Below, piece by piece: positions 45,902 through 55,348 of a stretch of DNA of 64,000 nucleotides; within the stretch, counting starts at the first letter, position 1, and each line of letters begins with the position of its first letter. The DNA is taken from assembly GCF_902706295.1 (NCBI RefSeq), contig NZ_CACSJJ010000020.1, positions 1 to 64,000 on the forward strand, in the 5' to 3' direction. Origin of the DNA: Arthrobacter sp. 18067 (lineage in GTDB: Bacteria; Actinomycetota; Actinomycetes; Actinomycetales; Micrococcaceae). The translations under genes were made by a program, and so were the position numbers. Under the pieces are notes generated by a model that had not been told where the DNA came from, made no database searches, and saw only the letters and a list, made by a program, of their open reading frames with translations.

Positions 45902-47206
45902 TCAGACGCGGGCAGCCCGCCGACGCAAGGACATCAGGACCAGGCCCGCGATGCACAGCACGACGCCCGCTGAACCGATGGCTGCAAAGCCGGCGGAAGG
46001 TCCCACGGTATCGATGAAGACGCCGGCCAGCGGGGCGCCCAGCGCGACGCCGGCCGTCAGCGCCGAGCCATACCAGCCCATGGCTTCGCCACGGCGTTCC
46101 TCGTCGACGAGGTCAGCCACCTTCTCCGACGACGCAGACAAGACAGGCGCGCACAACAGGCCCGGCAGAAGCGACAGGAAAGCCAAGGTCCAGGTGTCCT
46201 GGGCAAACCCCATGGGGATAGTCAGCGCGGCCATGCCCAACAGCAGCAGCATGGGCGAGATGGAGCGCTTCATGGATCCGTAGATGAGCCCGCCCACCAC
46301 GGACGCGGCACACCAGAAGAAGAACACGATGCCAATTTCATTTTCGTGCCCACCCCGCTCCAGCAGCCCGACGATGCTCACGTCCGAACCACTGAGCACC
46401 ATGCCGGATCCCGCCGCCACCGCGAAGAGCGCGGCCACGGAGACTGTGAACCAGGTGAAATTCCTCGCAACGCGGCTTCGAATGGCTGCACCGCGCGAGG
46501 TAGTCGAGGCCATCTCCGAGGCTGCCTCCTGGACATGGGCCGGCGCGGAAGCCACCATCGCCGCTTCAGCCGCATCCAGGTCTGCCGCAGCCCGCTCAGC
46601 GGACTCCTGCGGCGTGCAGGCCGCTTCGCTTCGCGTGGGCGGGTTGAACCACATCAGGAACAGCCCTGCCACGGAGACCGAAATACCCACCGCAGTAAGG
46701 CCGATCGCAGAGAAACCACTCGTGGCAACGATCGCACCAACAGCCGGGCCAATCATGAAGACGAGTTCCGTTGCGATGGAATCGAGGGCGAACGCCGAAC
46801 GGCGCTGCTCCCCCTCCACCATGACGCCCAACGACTGACGCACAACACTGAAAATCGGCAGGGTGAAGAGCCCGCCAACGAAGACCAGCGGCAGCAGCCA
46901 CTCATAGGAGACGTGCGGAACGATGGACCAGATCACGGTTTCAGAGACGACCGACGGGATCAGTGCCTTCCGCAGGCCCACCATGTCCACCCGCCGACCA
47001 CGCCACGGCGCGCCCAGGGCGATGCCGATCGTCATCACAGCCGCCGCTGCACCAGCGGCAGCGTAGCCCTGGTCCAGGGTCAAAACGATGTGCAGCGTAA
47101 GGAGGACACCAGCCGCGGAATGCGGGATGCGGGCGATCATGCCTACCACCAACAGGCGCCGGACAGGGCGGATGGACAGCATCTCTTTGTAGAGAGCGAA
47201 GTTCAC
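45902..47206 (-). CDS. MFS transporter
   Basis: A 434-aa protein with 12 hydrophobic segments and a central loop (about 205-255, PPTRSEAACTPQESAERAAADLD) that is Ala/Glu-rich. Motif A-like sequence GAPWRGRRVDMVGLRKAL follows TM2. Substrate unknown; relatives next to the his genes in Arthrobacter are annotated only as MFS. GTG start at 47206 with AGAGGA. It follows the sseB-like gene by 51 bp and may be the last gene of the his unit. Confidence 0.88.
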   Translation of the reverse strand: MNFALYKEMLSIRPVRRLLVVGMIARIPHSAAGVLLTLHIVLTLDQGYAAAGAAAAVMTIGIALGAPWRGRRVDMVGLRKALIPSVVSETVIWSIVPHVSYEWLLPLVFVGGLFTLPIFSVVRQSLGVMVEGEQRRSAFALDSIATELVFMIGPAVGAIVATSGFSAIGLTAVGISVSVAGLFLMWFNPPTRSEAACTPQESAERAAADLDAAEAAMVASAPAHVQEAASEMASTTSRGAAIRSRVARNFTWFTVSVAALFAVAAGSGMVLSGSDVSIVGLLERGGHENEIGIVFFFWCAASVVGGLIYGSMKRSISPMLLLLGMAALTIPMGFAQDTWTLAFLSLLPGLLCAPVLSASSEKVADLVDEERRGEAMGWYGSALTAGVALGAPLAGVFIDTVGPSAGFAAIGSAGVVLCIAGLVLMSLRRRAARV

Positions 47207-47257
47207 TGGCTAAATCCTCTTGTTCCCCCGGGGCAGCCCGGGGAACCGGTACTGCCG

Positions 47258-48178
47258 TTAGTGCCGCCCAGGCTCCTGCGCTGCACGCTGCAATTTCACT
47301 TCAATGGAGTCAACGCCTTCAGCGAAGGAATCCATCCGCGCCCACGCCTCGTTGAGTTGGGCAACCAACGATTGCACAGCCACGGCATCCAGGCCGTCTT
47401 CGAGGAAGAGCACCACCCGCAACTCCGGACCCGGTCCGCCACCGGACACCGTGCGCCCGTCAGACGTCAAGGATGCAACGCCAGCGCCGGGTTGCGTCTC
47501 CAGCCGCCGGACGGTCCTGAAGGCTGACACCGTTGAAGCGAGAGCAGCCTCCAGTTGATCATCAAGGTATGACGGCGTCCAGTCCCGCTGTTGGGCCAGG
47601 GCCCACATTGCCGGGCGGCGAACCACGAAGGTGAAGTCTGAGCCGGGATCCAAAACCAACAACTGCGCGCCCTCGGAAACAGCTGAAAGTGCCGCGCGGG
47701 CCGCGTAAACGGCGACGGGACGGGCATCGCTGTGCCACGCCTCGAGTGCTGCGGCCGAGGTGAAGACAGGCATGGCCTTACGACCATCGGGGGCCTTCAG
47801 TGTGACCAAAGCCATATCAGCCTGCTTGTCGGCATGCAGCCCGTCAACGCCATCCGCTTCCTCGGCGAGCTGGGCAACGACCGGAACAAACACCCGCGCC
47901 GTAGCGAGGGAGGCTACTACATCGGCTTCGCTTCCGGTCCCGTTGACCAACCCGGCAATAGCGGCGAGGTAATCAGCGTCCGCTGTTCCGTCGTCGTCCT
48001 CGAAGTTGTGGATCTTTGCGTCGTCTCCAGCGAGACTCCTGCCTGCCCACGGTTGCCCGGCGGAGTCAGTCGCTCCCCCGGCACCGGCCAACGCAGCGGC
48101 AATGTGGCCTGGCAGGTTCCGGCTGCCGGCACCATGGTGGCCGTGGTTTCCTTGCGGGTATCCGGCGTCGTGGGGCAT
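47258..48178 (-). CDS. SseB-family protein
   Basis: A 306-aa protein with an SseB N-terminal domain (ATARVFVPVVAQLAEE, then MALVTLKAPDGRKAMPVFTSAAALEAWHSDARPVAV in two pieces) and an alpha/beta C-terminal domain (LRVVLFLEDGLDAVAVQSLV). In actinobacteria SseB-like genes often follow hisA; function unknown. The first 50 residues are Gly/His-rich. ATG at 48178 overlaps the hisA stop by one base (TGATG). Confidence 0.82.
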   Translation of the reverse strand: MPHDAGYPQGNHGHHGAGSRNLPGHIAAALAGAGGATDSAGQPWAGRSLAGDDAKIHNFEDDDGTADADYLAAIAGLVNGTGSEADVVASLATARVFVPVVAQLAEEADGVDGLHADKQADMALVTLKAPDGRKAMPVFTSAAALEAWHSDARPVAVYAARAALSAVSEGAQLLVLDPGSDFTFVVRRPAMWALAQQRDWTPSYLDDQLEAALASTVSAFRTVRRLETQPGAGVASLTSDGRTVSGGGPGPELRVVLFLEDGLDAVAVQSLVAQLNEAWARMDSFAEGVDSIEVKLQRAAQEPGRH

Positions 48179-48921
48179 CAGCGGCGACCGGCAACATCCA
48201 GGGCTTCGGGCAGGGTGAAGGCACCGGCATAGAGAGCCTTGCCCACGATCGCGCCCTCTACTCCCAATGGCACAAGTTCACGCAGGACCCGGAGGTCCTC
48301 AAGGCTTGAAATTCCGCCCGAGGCCACAACAGGCTTTCCGGTCTTCTCCACCATCTGGCGCAGCAGTTCCACGTTCGGTCCTTGCAAGGTACCGTCCTTG
48401 GTGACATCGGTGACGACGTAGCGGGCGCAGCCGGCATCCTCAAGGCGGGCCAGGACTTCCCAGAGGTCGCCGCCTTCCTTGGTCCAGCCACGACCGGCGA
48501 GCGTAGTACCGCGGACATCAAGGCCGACGGCGATCTTGTCACCGAAGCGGTCGATGGCCCTGCGGGTCCATTCGGGGTTCTCCAACGCTGCCGTGCCGAG
48601 ATTCACGCGTGCAACGCCAAGGTCCAGGGCACGCTCCAGTGATTCGTCATCGCGCAAACCGCCGGACAGTTCCACCTTGACGTTCAACTGTGAGACAACC
48701 TCACTGATGAGGTCGGCGTTGTTGCCACGACCGAAAGCGGCGTCAAGGTCCACCATATGAACCCATTCGGCACCTGCGTTCTGCCAGTTCAAGGCTGCTT
48801 CCAGCGGTGTTCCATAGCTGGTTTCCGAGCCCGCTTCTCCTTGCAGGAGGCGGACTGCCTGGCCATCAACAATATCGACGGCGGGCAGGAGTTCCAGAAC
48901 GGACTGGGCGGAGGTGGTCAT
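48178..48921 (-). CDS. hisA: phosphoribosyl isomerase (HisA/PriA)
   Basis: A 247-aa beta-barrel isomerase converting ProFAR to PRFAR in histidine synthesis. Catalytic aspartates lie in [15 protein letters not shown] and [14 protein letters not shown]. Actinobacterial forms (PriA) also catalyse the TrpF step of tryptophan synthesis when no trpF exists, and the sequence fits that subfamily; dual function is an inference. AAGGA site before ATG 48921. Confidence 0.95.
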   Translation of the reverse strand: MTTSAQSVLELLPAVDIVDGQAVRLLQGEAGSETSYGTPLEAALNWQNAGAEWVHMVDLDAAFGRGNNADLISEVVSQLNVKVELSGGLRDDESLERALDLGVARVNLGTAALENPEWTRRAIDRFGDKIAVGLDVRGTTLAGRGWTKEGGDLWEVLARLEDAGCARYVVTDVTKDGTLQGPNVELLRQMVEKTGKPVVASGGISSLEDLRVLRELVPLGVEGAIVGKALYAGAFTLPEALDVAGRR

Positions 48922-48967
48922 GTGGGTCCTTGGAGTTCGAGGGTGGCGCGGTTATCGAGTGACCGGT

Positions 48968-49126
48968 TCAGTTACCGGGCAGCGTCAAGAGGTAGGCGGC
49001 CAGCAGGGACATCCCGGCCAGCACGTAGAAAGAGATGGAAACCCAGCGGGGCTTCTTCTGCTGATGGAAGGAAATGCCGCCACCCACCAGCACACCGGCG
49101 AGGCCCATGAGGACAACAGACCACAT
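48968..49126 (-). CDS. small membrane protein in the histidine operon
   Basis: An unlisted 52-residue frame, MWSVVLMGLAGVLVGGGISF then HQQKKPRWVS and ISFYVLAGMSLLAAYLLTLPGN. It forms two hydrophobic helices (about 3-19 and 30-48) around a basic turn QQKKPRW, so the turn is probably cytoplasmic. The ATG follows the hisH stop with no gap and the TGA lies 46 bp before hisA, giving continuous coding in the operon. I do not recognise a family. Confidence 0.75.
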   Translation of the reverse strand: MWSVVLMGLAGVLVGGGISFHQQKKPRWVSISFYVLAGMSLLAAYLLTLPGN

Positions 49127-49879
49127 CTAGGCGGCACCGCTTCCGGATGCTGCTTCGCTTGGCGTGCCCGGCTTCTTCAGGCCATCAACCCAGTTCCGCA
49201 GCAGACGCGCCCCGGCGTCCCCCGATTTCTCGGGGTGGAACTGCGTGGCGCACAGCGGGCCGTTTTCGACTGCAGCGATGAAGCGTGCACCATGCTCGGA
49301 CCACGTCACCTGGGGCGGAGCCATGCGGGGCTGCACAACATCGAAGTTCCACTCCTGCACACCGTAGGAGTGCACAAAGTAGAAGCGCTCCTGCTCCACG
49401 CCGGCGAAGAGCTTGGAACCTTCGGGAACGTCCACGGTGTTCCAGCCCATGTGCGGGACTACCGGAGCGGGAAGCAGCTCCACCTTGCCGGGCCACTCTG
49501 CCATGCCTTCGGATTCAGTGCCGTGCTCCACCCCGGCCTCGAAGAGGACTTGCAGGCCGACACAGATGGCCAGTACGGGGCGGCCGCCGGCAACCCGGCG
49601 ACCGATCATGCGGATGGCATCCACGGCCTTGAGTTCCTTCATGACGGTCTCGAAGGCGCCCACCCCGGGAACGACAAGTCCGTCGGCATTCAGGACGTCT
49701 TCCGGCTTGGAGCTCAGCACTACGTGGGCACCGGCTCGCTCAAGTGCCCGGACAGCGGAGCGAACGTTGCCCGAACCGTAATCGAGCACGGTGACGGTTG
49801 GCTTGCCTTCCGGAGACTCGGGCCTGACCGAAGCGATGGTGTCGGCGACCGCGCCGTCCTTGAGGACCTGGCCGCTCAC
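49127..49879 (-). CDS. hisH: imidazole glycerol phosphate synthase, glutaminase subunit
   Basis: Glutamine amidotransferase that feeds ammonia to HisF. The 250-aa protein has the nucleophile Cys in [15 protein letters not shown] and His/Glu in [12 protein letters not shown] start at 49879 overlaps the hisB stop (GTGA). An N-terminal extension of about 25 residues precedes the usual [11 protein letters not shown]. hisF is not in the window. Confidence 0.95.
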   Translation of the reverse strand: MSGQVLKDGAVADTIASVRPESPEGKPTVTVLDYGSGNVRSAVRALERAGAHVVLSSKPEDVLNADGLVVPGVGAFETVMKELKAVDAIRMIGRRVAGGRPVLAICVGLQVLFEAGVEHGTESEGMAEWPGKVELLPAPVVPHMGWNTVDVPEGSKLFAGVEQERFYFVHSYGVQEWNFDVVQPRMAPPQVTWSEHGARFIAAVENGPLCATQFHPEKSGDAGARLLRNWVDGLKKPGTPSEAASGSGAA

Positions 49880-50502
49880 AGTGCCCCCTTCGTGGAAGGA
49901 ATGCCCTCGACCCGGGGGTCGGATTCCACCGCAGCGCGGAGTGCCCGCGCAAAGGCCTTGAATTGTGCTTCCACGATGTGGTGCGGATCGCGACCCGCCA
50001 GTACGTTCATGTGCAGGCAGATTCCGGCGTGCAGCGTGATGGCCTCGAAAACGTGGCGGGTCAACGAACCAGTGAAGTGGCCACCGATGAGGTGGTATTC
50101 CTGGCCCGCGGGCTCCCCGCCGTGCACCAGGTAAGGCCGACCGGAAACATCCACTACGGCGTGGGCCAAGGCTTCGTCCAAAGGAACCGTAGCTTCGCCA
50201 AAGCGGCGAATGCCGGCTTTGTTGCCCAAAGCAGTGCGCAGGACTTCGCCGAACGTGATGGCCACGTCTTCCACCGTGTGGTGGGCATCGATGTGGGTAT
50301 CGCCAGTGGCCTTGACGGTCATGTCAATCAACGAGTGCTTGCATAGCGCCGTCAACATGTGGTCATAGAACGGTACAGAGGTGCTGATGTCCGAGACACC
50401 GGACCCGTCCAGGTTGATCTCCACCAGAACGGAGGATTCACTGGTGGTGCGCTCCATGCGCGCAGTGCGGGCAGCGGACGGCGTGGCGCCGGTTTCGCTC
50501 AT
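49876..50502 (-). CDS. hisB: imidazoleglycerol-phosphate dehydratase
   Basis: A 208-aa manganese enzyme of histidine synthesis. Metal-binding histidine clusters [11 protein letters not shown] and [18 protein letters not shown] are present, and [13 protein letters not shown] is typical. I chose ATG 50502 ([10 protein letters not shown]) with AAGGA upstream, 46 bp after the hisC stop; the longer frame overlaps hisC. No phosphatase domain, as usual in actinobacteria. Confidence 0.96.
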   Translation of the reverse strand: MSETGATPSAARTARMERTTSESSVLVEINLDGSGVSDISTSVPFYDHMLTALCKHSLIDMTVKATGDTHIDAHHTVEDVAITFGEVLRTALGNKAGIRRFGEATVPLDEALAHAVVDVSGRPYLVHGGEPAGQEYHLIGGHFTGSLTRHVFEAITLHAGICLHMNVLAGRDPHHIVEAQFKAFARALRAAVESDPRVEGIPSTKGAL

Positions 50503-50548
50503 TGGGACGTCCTTATACACGAAGAGTGGGTTGGGTCTATGGACAAGT

Positions 50549-51667
50549 TTAGGCGCGCTGTGGCGCCTGGCCGTCCAGCAGCGCTTCCAGCGCCTCAAGG
50601 AAGGCCGTGGTTTCCGGCTCGGTCCCTGCGGTGACCCGCAAGTGTCCGGGAATGCCGACGTCGCGAACCAGCACACCCGCATCAAGAAGGCCTTGCCAGA
50701 TGGCGTGCGGGTTCTCGAGCCCACCGAAGAAGACGTAGTTGGAGTCCGAGGCCGAAGGCTTGAGACCCATCCTCAGGAGTTCGGTCACGATGCGGTCGCG
50801 TTGGACCTTGATGTCCTCGACGTCGGCCATGAGGGCCTCGCGGTGGTTGAGCGCTGCCAAGGCAGTTGCCTGCGTAACAGCCGACAGGTGATACGGGAGG
50901 CGGACCAGCCTGATGGCGTCCGTGACTTCGGGGGCTGCTGCCATGTAGCCAAGCCGGGCACCCGCGAGGGCGAAGGCCTTGCTCATGGTCCGGGAAACGA
51001 TCAAACGCTCGCGTCCGGGCAGCAGGGTCAGGGCACTTGGCGTGTTGTCGTGCGCGAACTCGTGGTACGCCTCGTCCACGATCACGATGGCCTGGCTGGC
51101 TTGACCGGCCTCGTAAACAGCCTCAACTACGTCCAGGCCCAGGCCTGTTCCGGTGGGGTTGTTGGGCGAGCACAGGAACACTATGTTGGCTCCTGTTTCA
51201 CGAACCTGCGCTGCCGCCGAGGCTGCATCCAGGCCGTAGTCGTCAGCCCGCACTCCGCGTACGTATTCGGTATCCGTGCCACTGGCCAGCAGGGGGTACA
51301 TAGAATACGTGGGCGGGAAGCCGAGTGCCTTTCGACCAGGTCCGCCGAATGCTTGGAGGATCTGCTGCAGGACCTCATTTGAACCATTGGCCGCCCAGAT
51401 GTTGTCTGGAGTGAGATCGTGGCCAAGGTATTCGGCCAAGGACTCGCGGAGTTCGGTGAACTCCCGGTCCGGGTAGCGGTTCAGCCCCGTGGCCGCGGCG
51501 GCGACGGCTTCCGTGATAGCTGCCTGGACGTCCGCAGGGACGCCATGAGTGTTCTCGTTGACGTTGAGCAGAATAGGAACGTCAAGCTGCGGTGCGCCAT
51601 AAGGGCTCAGTCCACGCAGGTTGGTCCGGAGGGGAAGTCGGTCTAGTCGCTCAAGCTGGTCACTCAC
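50549..51667 (-). CDS. hisC: histidinol-phosphate aminotransferase
   Basis: A 372-aa PLP enzyme of fold type I. The PLP lysine is in [17 protein letters not shown], with SPNNPTGTG and IVDEAYHEF upstream. The GTG at 51667 ([14 protein letters not shown]) has no ribosome binding site, but a -10-like TAAACT ends seven bases before it on the minus strand, so a leaderless transcript starting at the GTG is likely. First gene of the his unit in this window; hisD and others are elsewhere. Confidence 0.95.
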   Translation of the reverse strand: MSDQLERLDRLPLRTNLRGLSPYGAPQLDVPILLNVNENTHGVPADVQAAITEAVAAAATGLNRYPDREFTELRESLAEYLGHDLTPDNIWAANGSNEVLQQILQAFGGPGRKALGFPPTYSMYPLLASGTDTEYVRGVRADDYGLDAASAAAQVRETGANIVFLCSPNNPTGTGLGLDVVEAVYEAGQASQAIVIVDEAYHEFAHDNTPSALTLLPGRERLIVSRTMSKAFALAGARLGYMAAAPEVTDAIRLVRLPYHLSAVTQATALAALNHREALMADVEDIKVQRDRIVTELLRMGLKPSASDSNYVFFGGLENPHAIWQGLLDAGVLVRDVGIPGHLRVTAGTEPETTAFLEALEALLDGQAPQRA

Positions 51668-51745
51668 CAAGACAGTTTAAGGGGCTACGGGGACTGCCGA
51701 GTAACTGTGACGCTCCGCCACGGGATGCCGCCACGGTTAAGGACG

Positions 51746-52105
51746 TTAGCCTGCCGGGACGAACAACTGCTGACCGGGCTGGATCCGGCCGCCGTGCAGG
51801 TCATTGAGCTGAATGATCTCGGCGATGACATCCCTGGGATCGCGTTCGGGAGCAGCTGCGCCGGCGATGCCCCACAGCGACTGCCCCGGCTGGACCGTTA
51901 CAGTCACCGCGACCGGTGGGTGTAGCTGCGCCTGCGAGTCCGAGGCCTTGGCAGGGGACGTAATAAAACCGGCCAGGCTCAGCAGCGCAGCCACCAGCAG
52001 CATTGCGGGGATGCCAAAGAAGACCATCCGACCCCGGCGGGTAAGACGCAGGCGTGTCGGGGCCTGGGTAGTGCGGAAATCAGCGAACGTAGTGATTGCG
52101 GACAT
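51746..52105 (-). CDS. LysM membrane protein divergent from lexA
   Basis: A 119-aa protein with a basic cytoplasmic start, one membrane helix (GIPAMLLVAALLSLAGFITS, about 31-50) and an extracellular LysM domain (VTVQPGQSLWGIAGAAAPE...IQLNDLHGGRIQPGQQLFVPAG). Its position opposite lexA matches Bacillus yneA and mycobacterial Rv2719c, SOS-induced proteins that block division during DNA damage. A LexA box lies in the shared promoter region, so the same role is likely. It lacks a second catalytic domain. Confidence 0.85.
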   Translation of the reverse strand: MSAITTFADFRTTQAPTRLRLTRRGRMVFFGIPAMLLVAALLSLAGFITSPAKASDSQAQLHPPVAVTVTVQPGQSLWGIAGAAAPERDPRDVIAEIIQLNDLHGGRIQPGQQLFVPAG

Positions 52106-52189
52106 GAGCTGAGCCCTTCTGAGCTATTGCCTTGCGCCGGAGCCCGGTACATGGCTGCCAATTCTTTGTGTTCCCCCTCCTCTGACCCC

Positions 52190-52218
52190 GGATGTTCGAA
52201 CACCTTGTTCGAACATCC
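52190..52218. promoter_or_regulatory. extended palindrome in the lysM-lexA gap
   Basis: GGATGTTCGAAC and GTTCGAACATCC are perfect 12-base arms around ACCTT. The core resembles a LexA box but with a five-base centre instead of four. It is nearest to the LysM gene, about 85 bp upstream of its start. Confidence 0.5.
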
Positions 52219-52237
52219 ATCATCAGCCTCGGGTTTA

Positions 52238-52253
52238 TAGAACACATGTTCGA
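52238..52253. promoter_or_regulatory. LexA (SOS) box 1
   Basis: TAGAACACATGTTCGA matches TCGAACNNNNGTTCGA with one mismatch and contains the core GAACACATGTTC. It lies 130 bp upstream of the LysM start and 200 bp upstream of lexA. Confidence 0.85.
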
Positions 52254-52304
52254 ACCTTGCTATGACATTTTTAGCACTTATCAACGAACGGTGTCGAGAC
52301 TCGC

Positions 52305-52320
52305 TAGAACAAATGTTTGA
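52305..52320. promoter_or_regulatory. LexA (SOS) box 2
   Basis: TAGAACAAATGTTTGA keeps the GAAC-N4-GTT core with two differences from consensus. It is the box closest to lexA and probably serves autoregulation. Confidence 0.65.
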
Positions 52321-52452
52321 TAAACGCCTGTGCCTGCCCTACGTTTGAGTGAAGAAACAGCACTGTTTCAGTGGAACAGGAGGGTCTGACATTTTTTGCA
52401 GACCCGACACCCCCGGGATCGTTCCGGGGCGAATGGAAAGGCATTGGCGAAC

Positions 52453-53196
52453 ATGGCAGCGAAAGCCACAGGCGGCGGGGCACCCCTGCGGAGCCAGCAG
52501 CCTCAAAAGAGTCCCAAGAGCCTGACTGTCCGGCAGAAAAAAATACTGGAGACCATCCAACGCTCGGTGAATGACAATGGGTATCCGCCAAGCATGCGTG
52601 AAATTGGCGACACCGTAGGTCTGGCCAGTTTGTCGAGTGTCACCCACCAGCTTTCCCAGTTGGAAAAGCTCGGCTATCTCCGCAGGGACCCCAAACGCCC
52701 CCGAGCCATGGAAGTCCTGATGCCGTTGACCTTGGATGGCGGACCAATTCCCGGAGTCGAAACGCCTACGACTCTGCGCAGCGCTGGTGGCCTTGCCGTC
52801 ACGGAGCTGGCCAGCGCCAGCGATACCGCCATGGTGCCCTTGGTTGGCCGGATCGCTGCGGGCGGCCCCATCCTGGCTGACCAGACAGTGGAAGACGTAC
52901 TTCCCCTCCCCCGGCAACTGGTGGGCCACGGCGAGCTGTTCATGCTGAAGGTGGCAGGCGACTCAATGATTGATGCCGCCATCTGCGACGGTGACTGGGT
53001 AGTTGTGCGCCGCCAAAACGACGCCATCAACGGCGACATCGTGGCCGCACTGCTGGATGACGAGGCTACTGTGAAGACGTTCCGCCAGCGCGATGGCCAC
53101 ACATGGCTGCTCCCCCAGAACACCCAATACGAGCCTATCCTTGGCGACCAGGCCACCATCATGGGCAAGGTTGTCTCTGTTCTTCGTTCCCTGTAG
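52453..53196 (+). CDS. lexA: LexA repressor
   Basis: Master repressor of the SOS response. The 247-aa protein has a winged-helix domain ([33 protein letters not shown]) and an S24 peptidase domain. The self-cleavage site is Ala136-Gly137 in GRIAAGGP, the catalytic Ser171 is in VAGDSMIDA and Lys208 in TVKTF. ATG 52453 is preceded by GGAAAGG; a longer TTG frame was rejected. Controlled by the boxes at 52238 and 52305, and probably represses lysM, recA and the radical SAM gene. Confidence 0.97.
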   Translation: MAAKATGGGAPLRSQQPQKSPKSLTVRQKKILETIQRSVNDNGYPPSMREIGDTVGLASLSSVTHQLSQLEKLGYLRRDPKRPRAMEVLMPLTLDGGPIPGVETPTTLRSAGGLAVTELASASDTAMVPLVGRIAAGGPILADQTVEDVLPLPRQLVGHGELFMLKVAGDSMIDAAICDGDWVVVRRQNDAINGDIVAALLDDEATVKTFRQRDGHTWLLPQNTQYEPILGDQATIMGKVVSVLRSL

Positions 53197-53205
53197 GTGC
53201 CCACG

Positions 53206-53241
53206 AGCCTCCTGGGCGGCTTATGCCGCACCCAGGAGGCT
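53206..53241 (+). terminator. terminator of lexA
   Basis: AGCCTCCTGGGCGGC pairs with GCCGC-A-CCCAGGAGGCT around TTAT, followed by TTATTGG on the plus strand, ten bases after the lexA stop. Confidence 0.8.
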
Positions 53242-53287
53242 TTATTGGATCCAGGAGCCTCTGTTGGACCCTAGGGCTTTGTTGGCC

Positions 53288-55348
53288 TTAGGAGGCCTTG
53301 GCGGAGCCCAGGCGTTCCAGTACGCCGCGCACAACCGCCCTGTCGGTCGTTGCCCAGAACGGCGGAAGCGCAGCCCTCAGGAACCCTCCGTAGCGTTCCG
53401 TCGAGAGCCTGGAATCGAGCACGGCCACAACTCCTTTGTCTCCCGTTGAACGGATAAGGCGCCCAGCGCCCTGTGCCAGGCGGATGGCGGCGTGCGTTGC
53501 TGATACGGCCATGAAGCCATTCCCGCCCGACTGCGCGACTGCCCGCGAGCGGGCAGTCATCAGGGGATCATCGGGGCGCGGGAAGGGTATGCGGTCAATC
53601 ACTACCAGGCGGCACGAACCACCCGGGACGTCAACGCCCTGCCAGAGGGACATGGTGCCAAACAGGCAAGTGTCCGGCTCATCTGCGAATTGCTTCACGA
53701 GGGCGGCCATGGTGGATTCACCCTGGCAGAGAATGTCCACGTCCAGGCGCAGCCGCATGGCATCGGCGGCTTCTTCGGCGGCGCGCCGCGAGGAGAAGAG
53801 ACAAAGGGCTCCCCCGCGGGATGCCCGGATGAGGTCTTCCAGCTCATCGAGAGCCTCGGGCGAGGTCCCACGCCCCGGCTTGGGTAAGTGCTTCGCCACA
53901 TACAACACCCCCTGTTTGGGGTAATCAAAGGGCGATCCAACATCGATCCCGGTCCAGCTCGGGGCACCGTCACCGATGAGGCCCAGACCCCCAGCCGCCG
54001 GTTCGAATGCAGCGCCAATGGCCAGCGTGGCGGAGGTGAGTACCACAGTGTGGCCCGCGAACAGGCCTTCACGCAGCCTTCCCGCCACGCTGAGTGGAGC
54101 AATGTTGATCAGTGCCGGCGCCGTTTCATCAGGTTGCGAGTAGCCCTGCTGGGGGTCGAAGGTGCTGTTGCGGGAAAACCAGACCACTTCCCGGTTCTCT
54201 TTGGCGGCCAGCATCCGCTCGCACAGTTCAAGTATGAGCATGAGCCGTGAGCGCGCGAGCTGCCTGCCGCCGTCGACCGCGTTTGAAGAGTCGGTCTTCG
54301 AATCGGAGAGCGCCGCACGGGTCGCATCACGCAACTGGTCAAGGCAATCAAGCTGTTCGTCGTTGAGCCCACTGGCCAACAACCCGTTGGGTACCCCTGC
54401 GATGGCCATATCCAGGCGCTCCGCAGCAGCGTTGAGGGCATCCACTGTGATGGCGGTGTGCTTGCGCGCGCTGGACGCAGCTGCGTGGACCATGGCCACA
54501 GACAGCTGGCCCGAGACCGCGCCGGTCACACGATCCTGCAGCTCGTGTGCCTCGTCCACCACCACGACGTCGTACTCAGGCAACACCGCCAGCCCCTCAA
54601 AGGCGCTGACGGCAAGCATGGCGTGATTGGTGACGACGACGTCGGCCTCACCTGCGCGGGACCGCGCCAACTCACTGAAGCACTCTTCAGCAACCGGACA
54701 CTTCTGCGCGCCGAGGCACTCCATGGAGGTCACGGAGACCTGTCGCCAGGCACGGTCCGTGACTCCCGGCATCAGTTCGTCACGGTCGCCGGTGGTCGTC
54801 TTTTCGGCCCACTCGCGGAGGCGGACCACTTCCTTGCCAAGCTGTGATTGCGGTCCGCCCATGGATGCTGCGAAATGCGGCACGCTGGTGTCCTCGCCTA
54901 AGGAAAACAGCTGACCCTCGGACGGTTCTTCGCTGGGGAACCCACCCTCAAGTTTCTGCAGGCAGACGTAGTTGGCCCTGCCCTTGACGAGCGCCACATT
55001 GACGGGACGTTCAAGCGCAGGGTTGATGGTCTCCAACAGCCGGGGGAGGTCCCGGCCAACGATCTGGGTTTGCAGTGCCAAGGTGGCGGTGGACACAAGC
55101 GTCGGTTTGGAGCTGTCCATGGAATGCGCGATCAACGGAATCAGGTACGCCAAAGACTTACCTGTTCCCGTTCCCGCCTGGACCAGCAGGTGCTCCCCGG
55201 TTTCAATCGCCCGGGTGACGTGTTTGGCCATCTCGTGCTGGCCGGCACGGCTTTGACCGCCCATGCCGGCAACAGCACGATCCAACAGTTCCAGGGTGGT
55301 TTTCTCCCCCACCGATTCGACGGCGTCCGCCGCCACCTTCTCAACCAT
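53288..55348 (-). CDS. DinG/XPD-like ATP-dependent DNA helicase
   Basis: A 686-aa superfamily 2 helicase with an iron-sulfur domain. Walker A is in VQAGTGTGKSLAY and the DEAH box in VVVDEAHELQ. Four cysteines fit the XPD-type 4Fe-4S cluster: one in NYVCLQKLEGG and three in SMECLGAQKCPVAEECF. C-terminal motifs include LFGTMSLWQGVDVPGG and RLAQGAGRLIRS. I chose ATG 55348, eight bases inside the hflX end, since upstream residues are not conserved sequence. Resolves unusual structures or R-loops during repair. Confidence 0.94.
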   Translation of the reverse strand: MVEKVAADAVESVGEKTTLELLDRAVAGMGGQSRAGQHEMAKHVTRAIETGEHLLVQAGTGTGKSLAYLIPLIAHSMDSSKPTLVSTATLALQTQIVGRDLPRLLETINPALERPVNVALVKGRANYVCLQKLEGGFPSEEPSEGQLFSLGEDTSVPHFAASMGGPQSQLGKEVVRLREWAEKTTTGDRDELMPGVTDRAWRQVSVTSMECLGAQKCPVAEECFSELARSRAGEADVVVTNHAMLAVSAFEGLAVLPEYDVVVVDEAHELQDRVTGAVSGQLSVAMVHAAASSARKHTAITVDALNAAAERLDMAIAGVPNGLLASGLNDEQLDCLDQLRDATRAALSDSKTDSSNAVDGGRQLARSRLMLILELCERMLAAKENREVVWFSRNSTFDPQQGYSQPDETAPALINIAPLSVAGRLREGLFAGHTVVLTSATLAIGAAFEPAAGGLGLIGDGAPSWTGIDVGSPFDYPKQGVLYVAKHLPKPGRGTSPEALDELEDLIRASRGGALCLFSSRRAAEEAADAMRLRLDVDILCQGESTMAALVKQFADEPDTCLFGTMSLWQGVDVPGGSCRLVVIDRIPFPRPDDPLMTARSRAVAQSGGNGFMAVSATHAAIRLAQGAGRLIRSTGDKGVVAVLDSRLSTERYGGFLRAALPPFWATTDRAVVRGVLERLGSAKAS

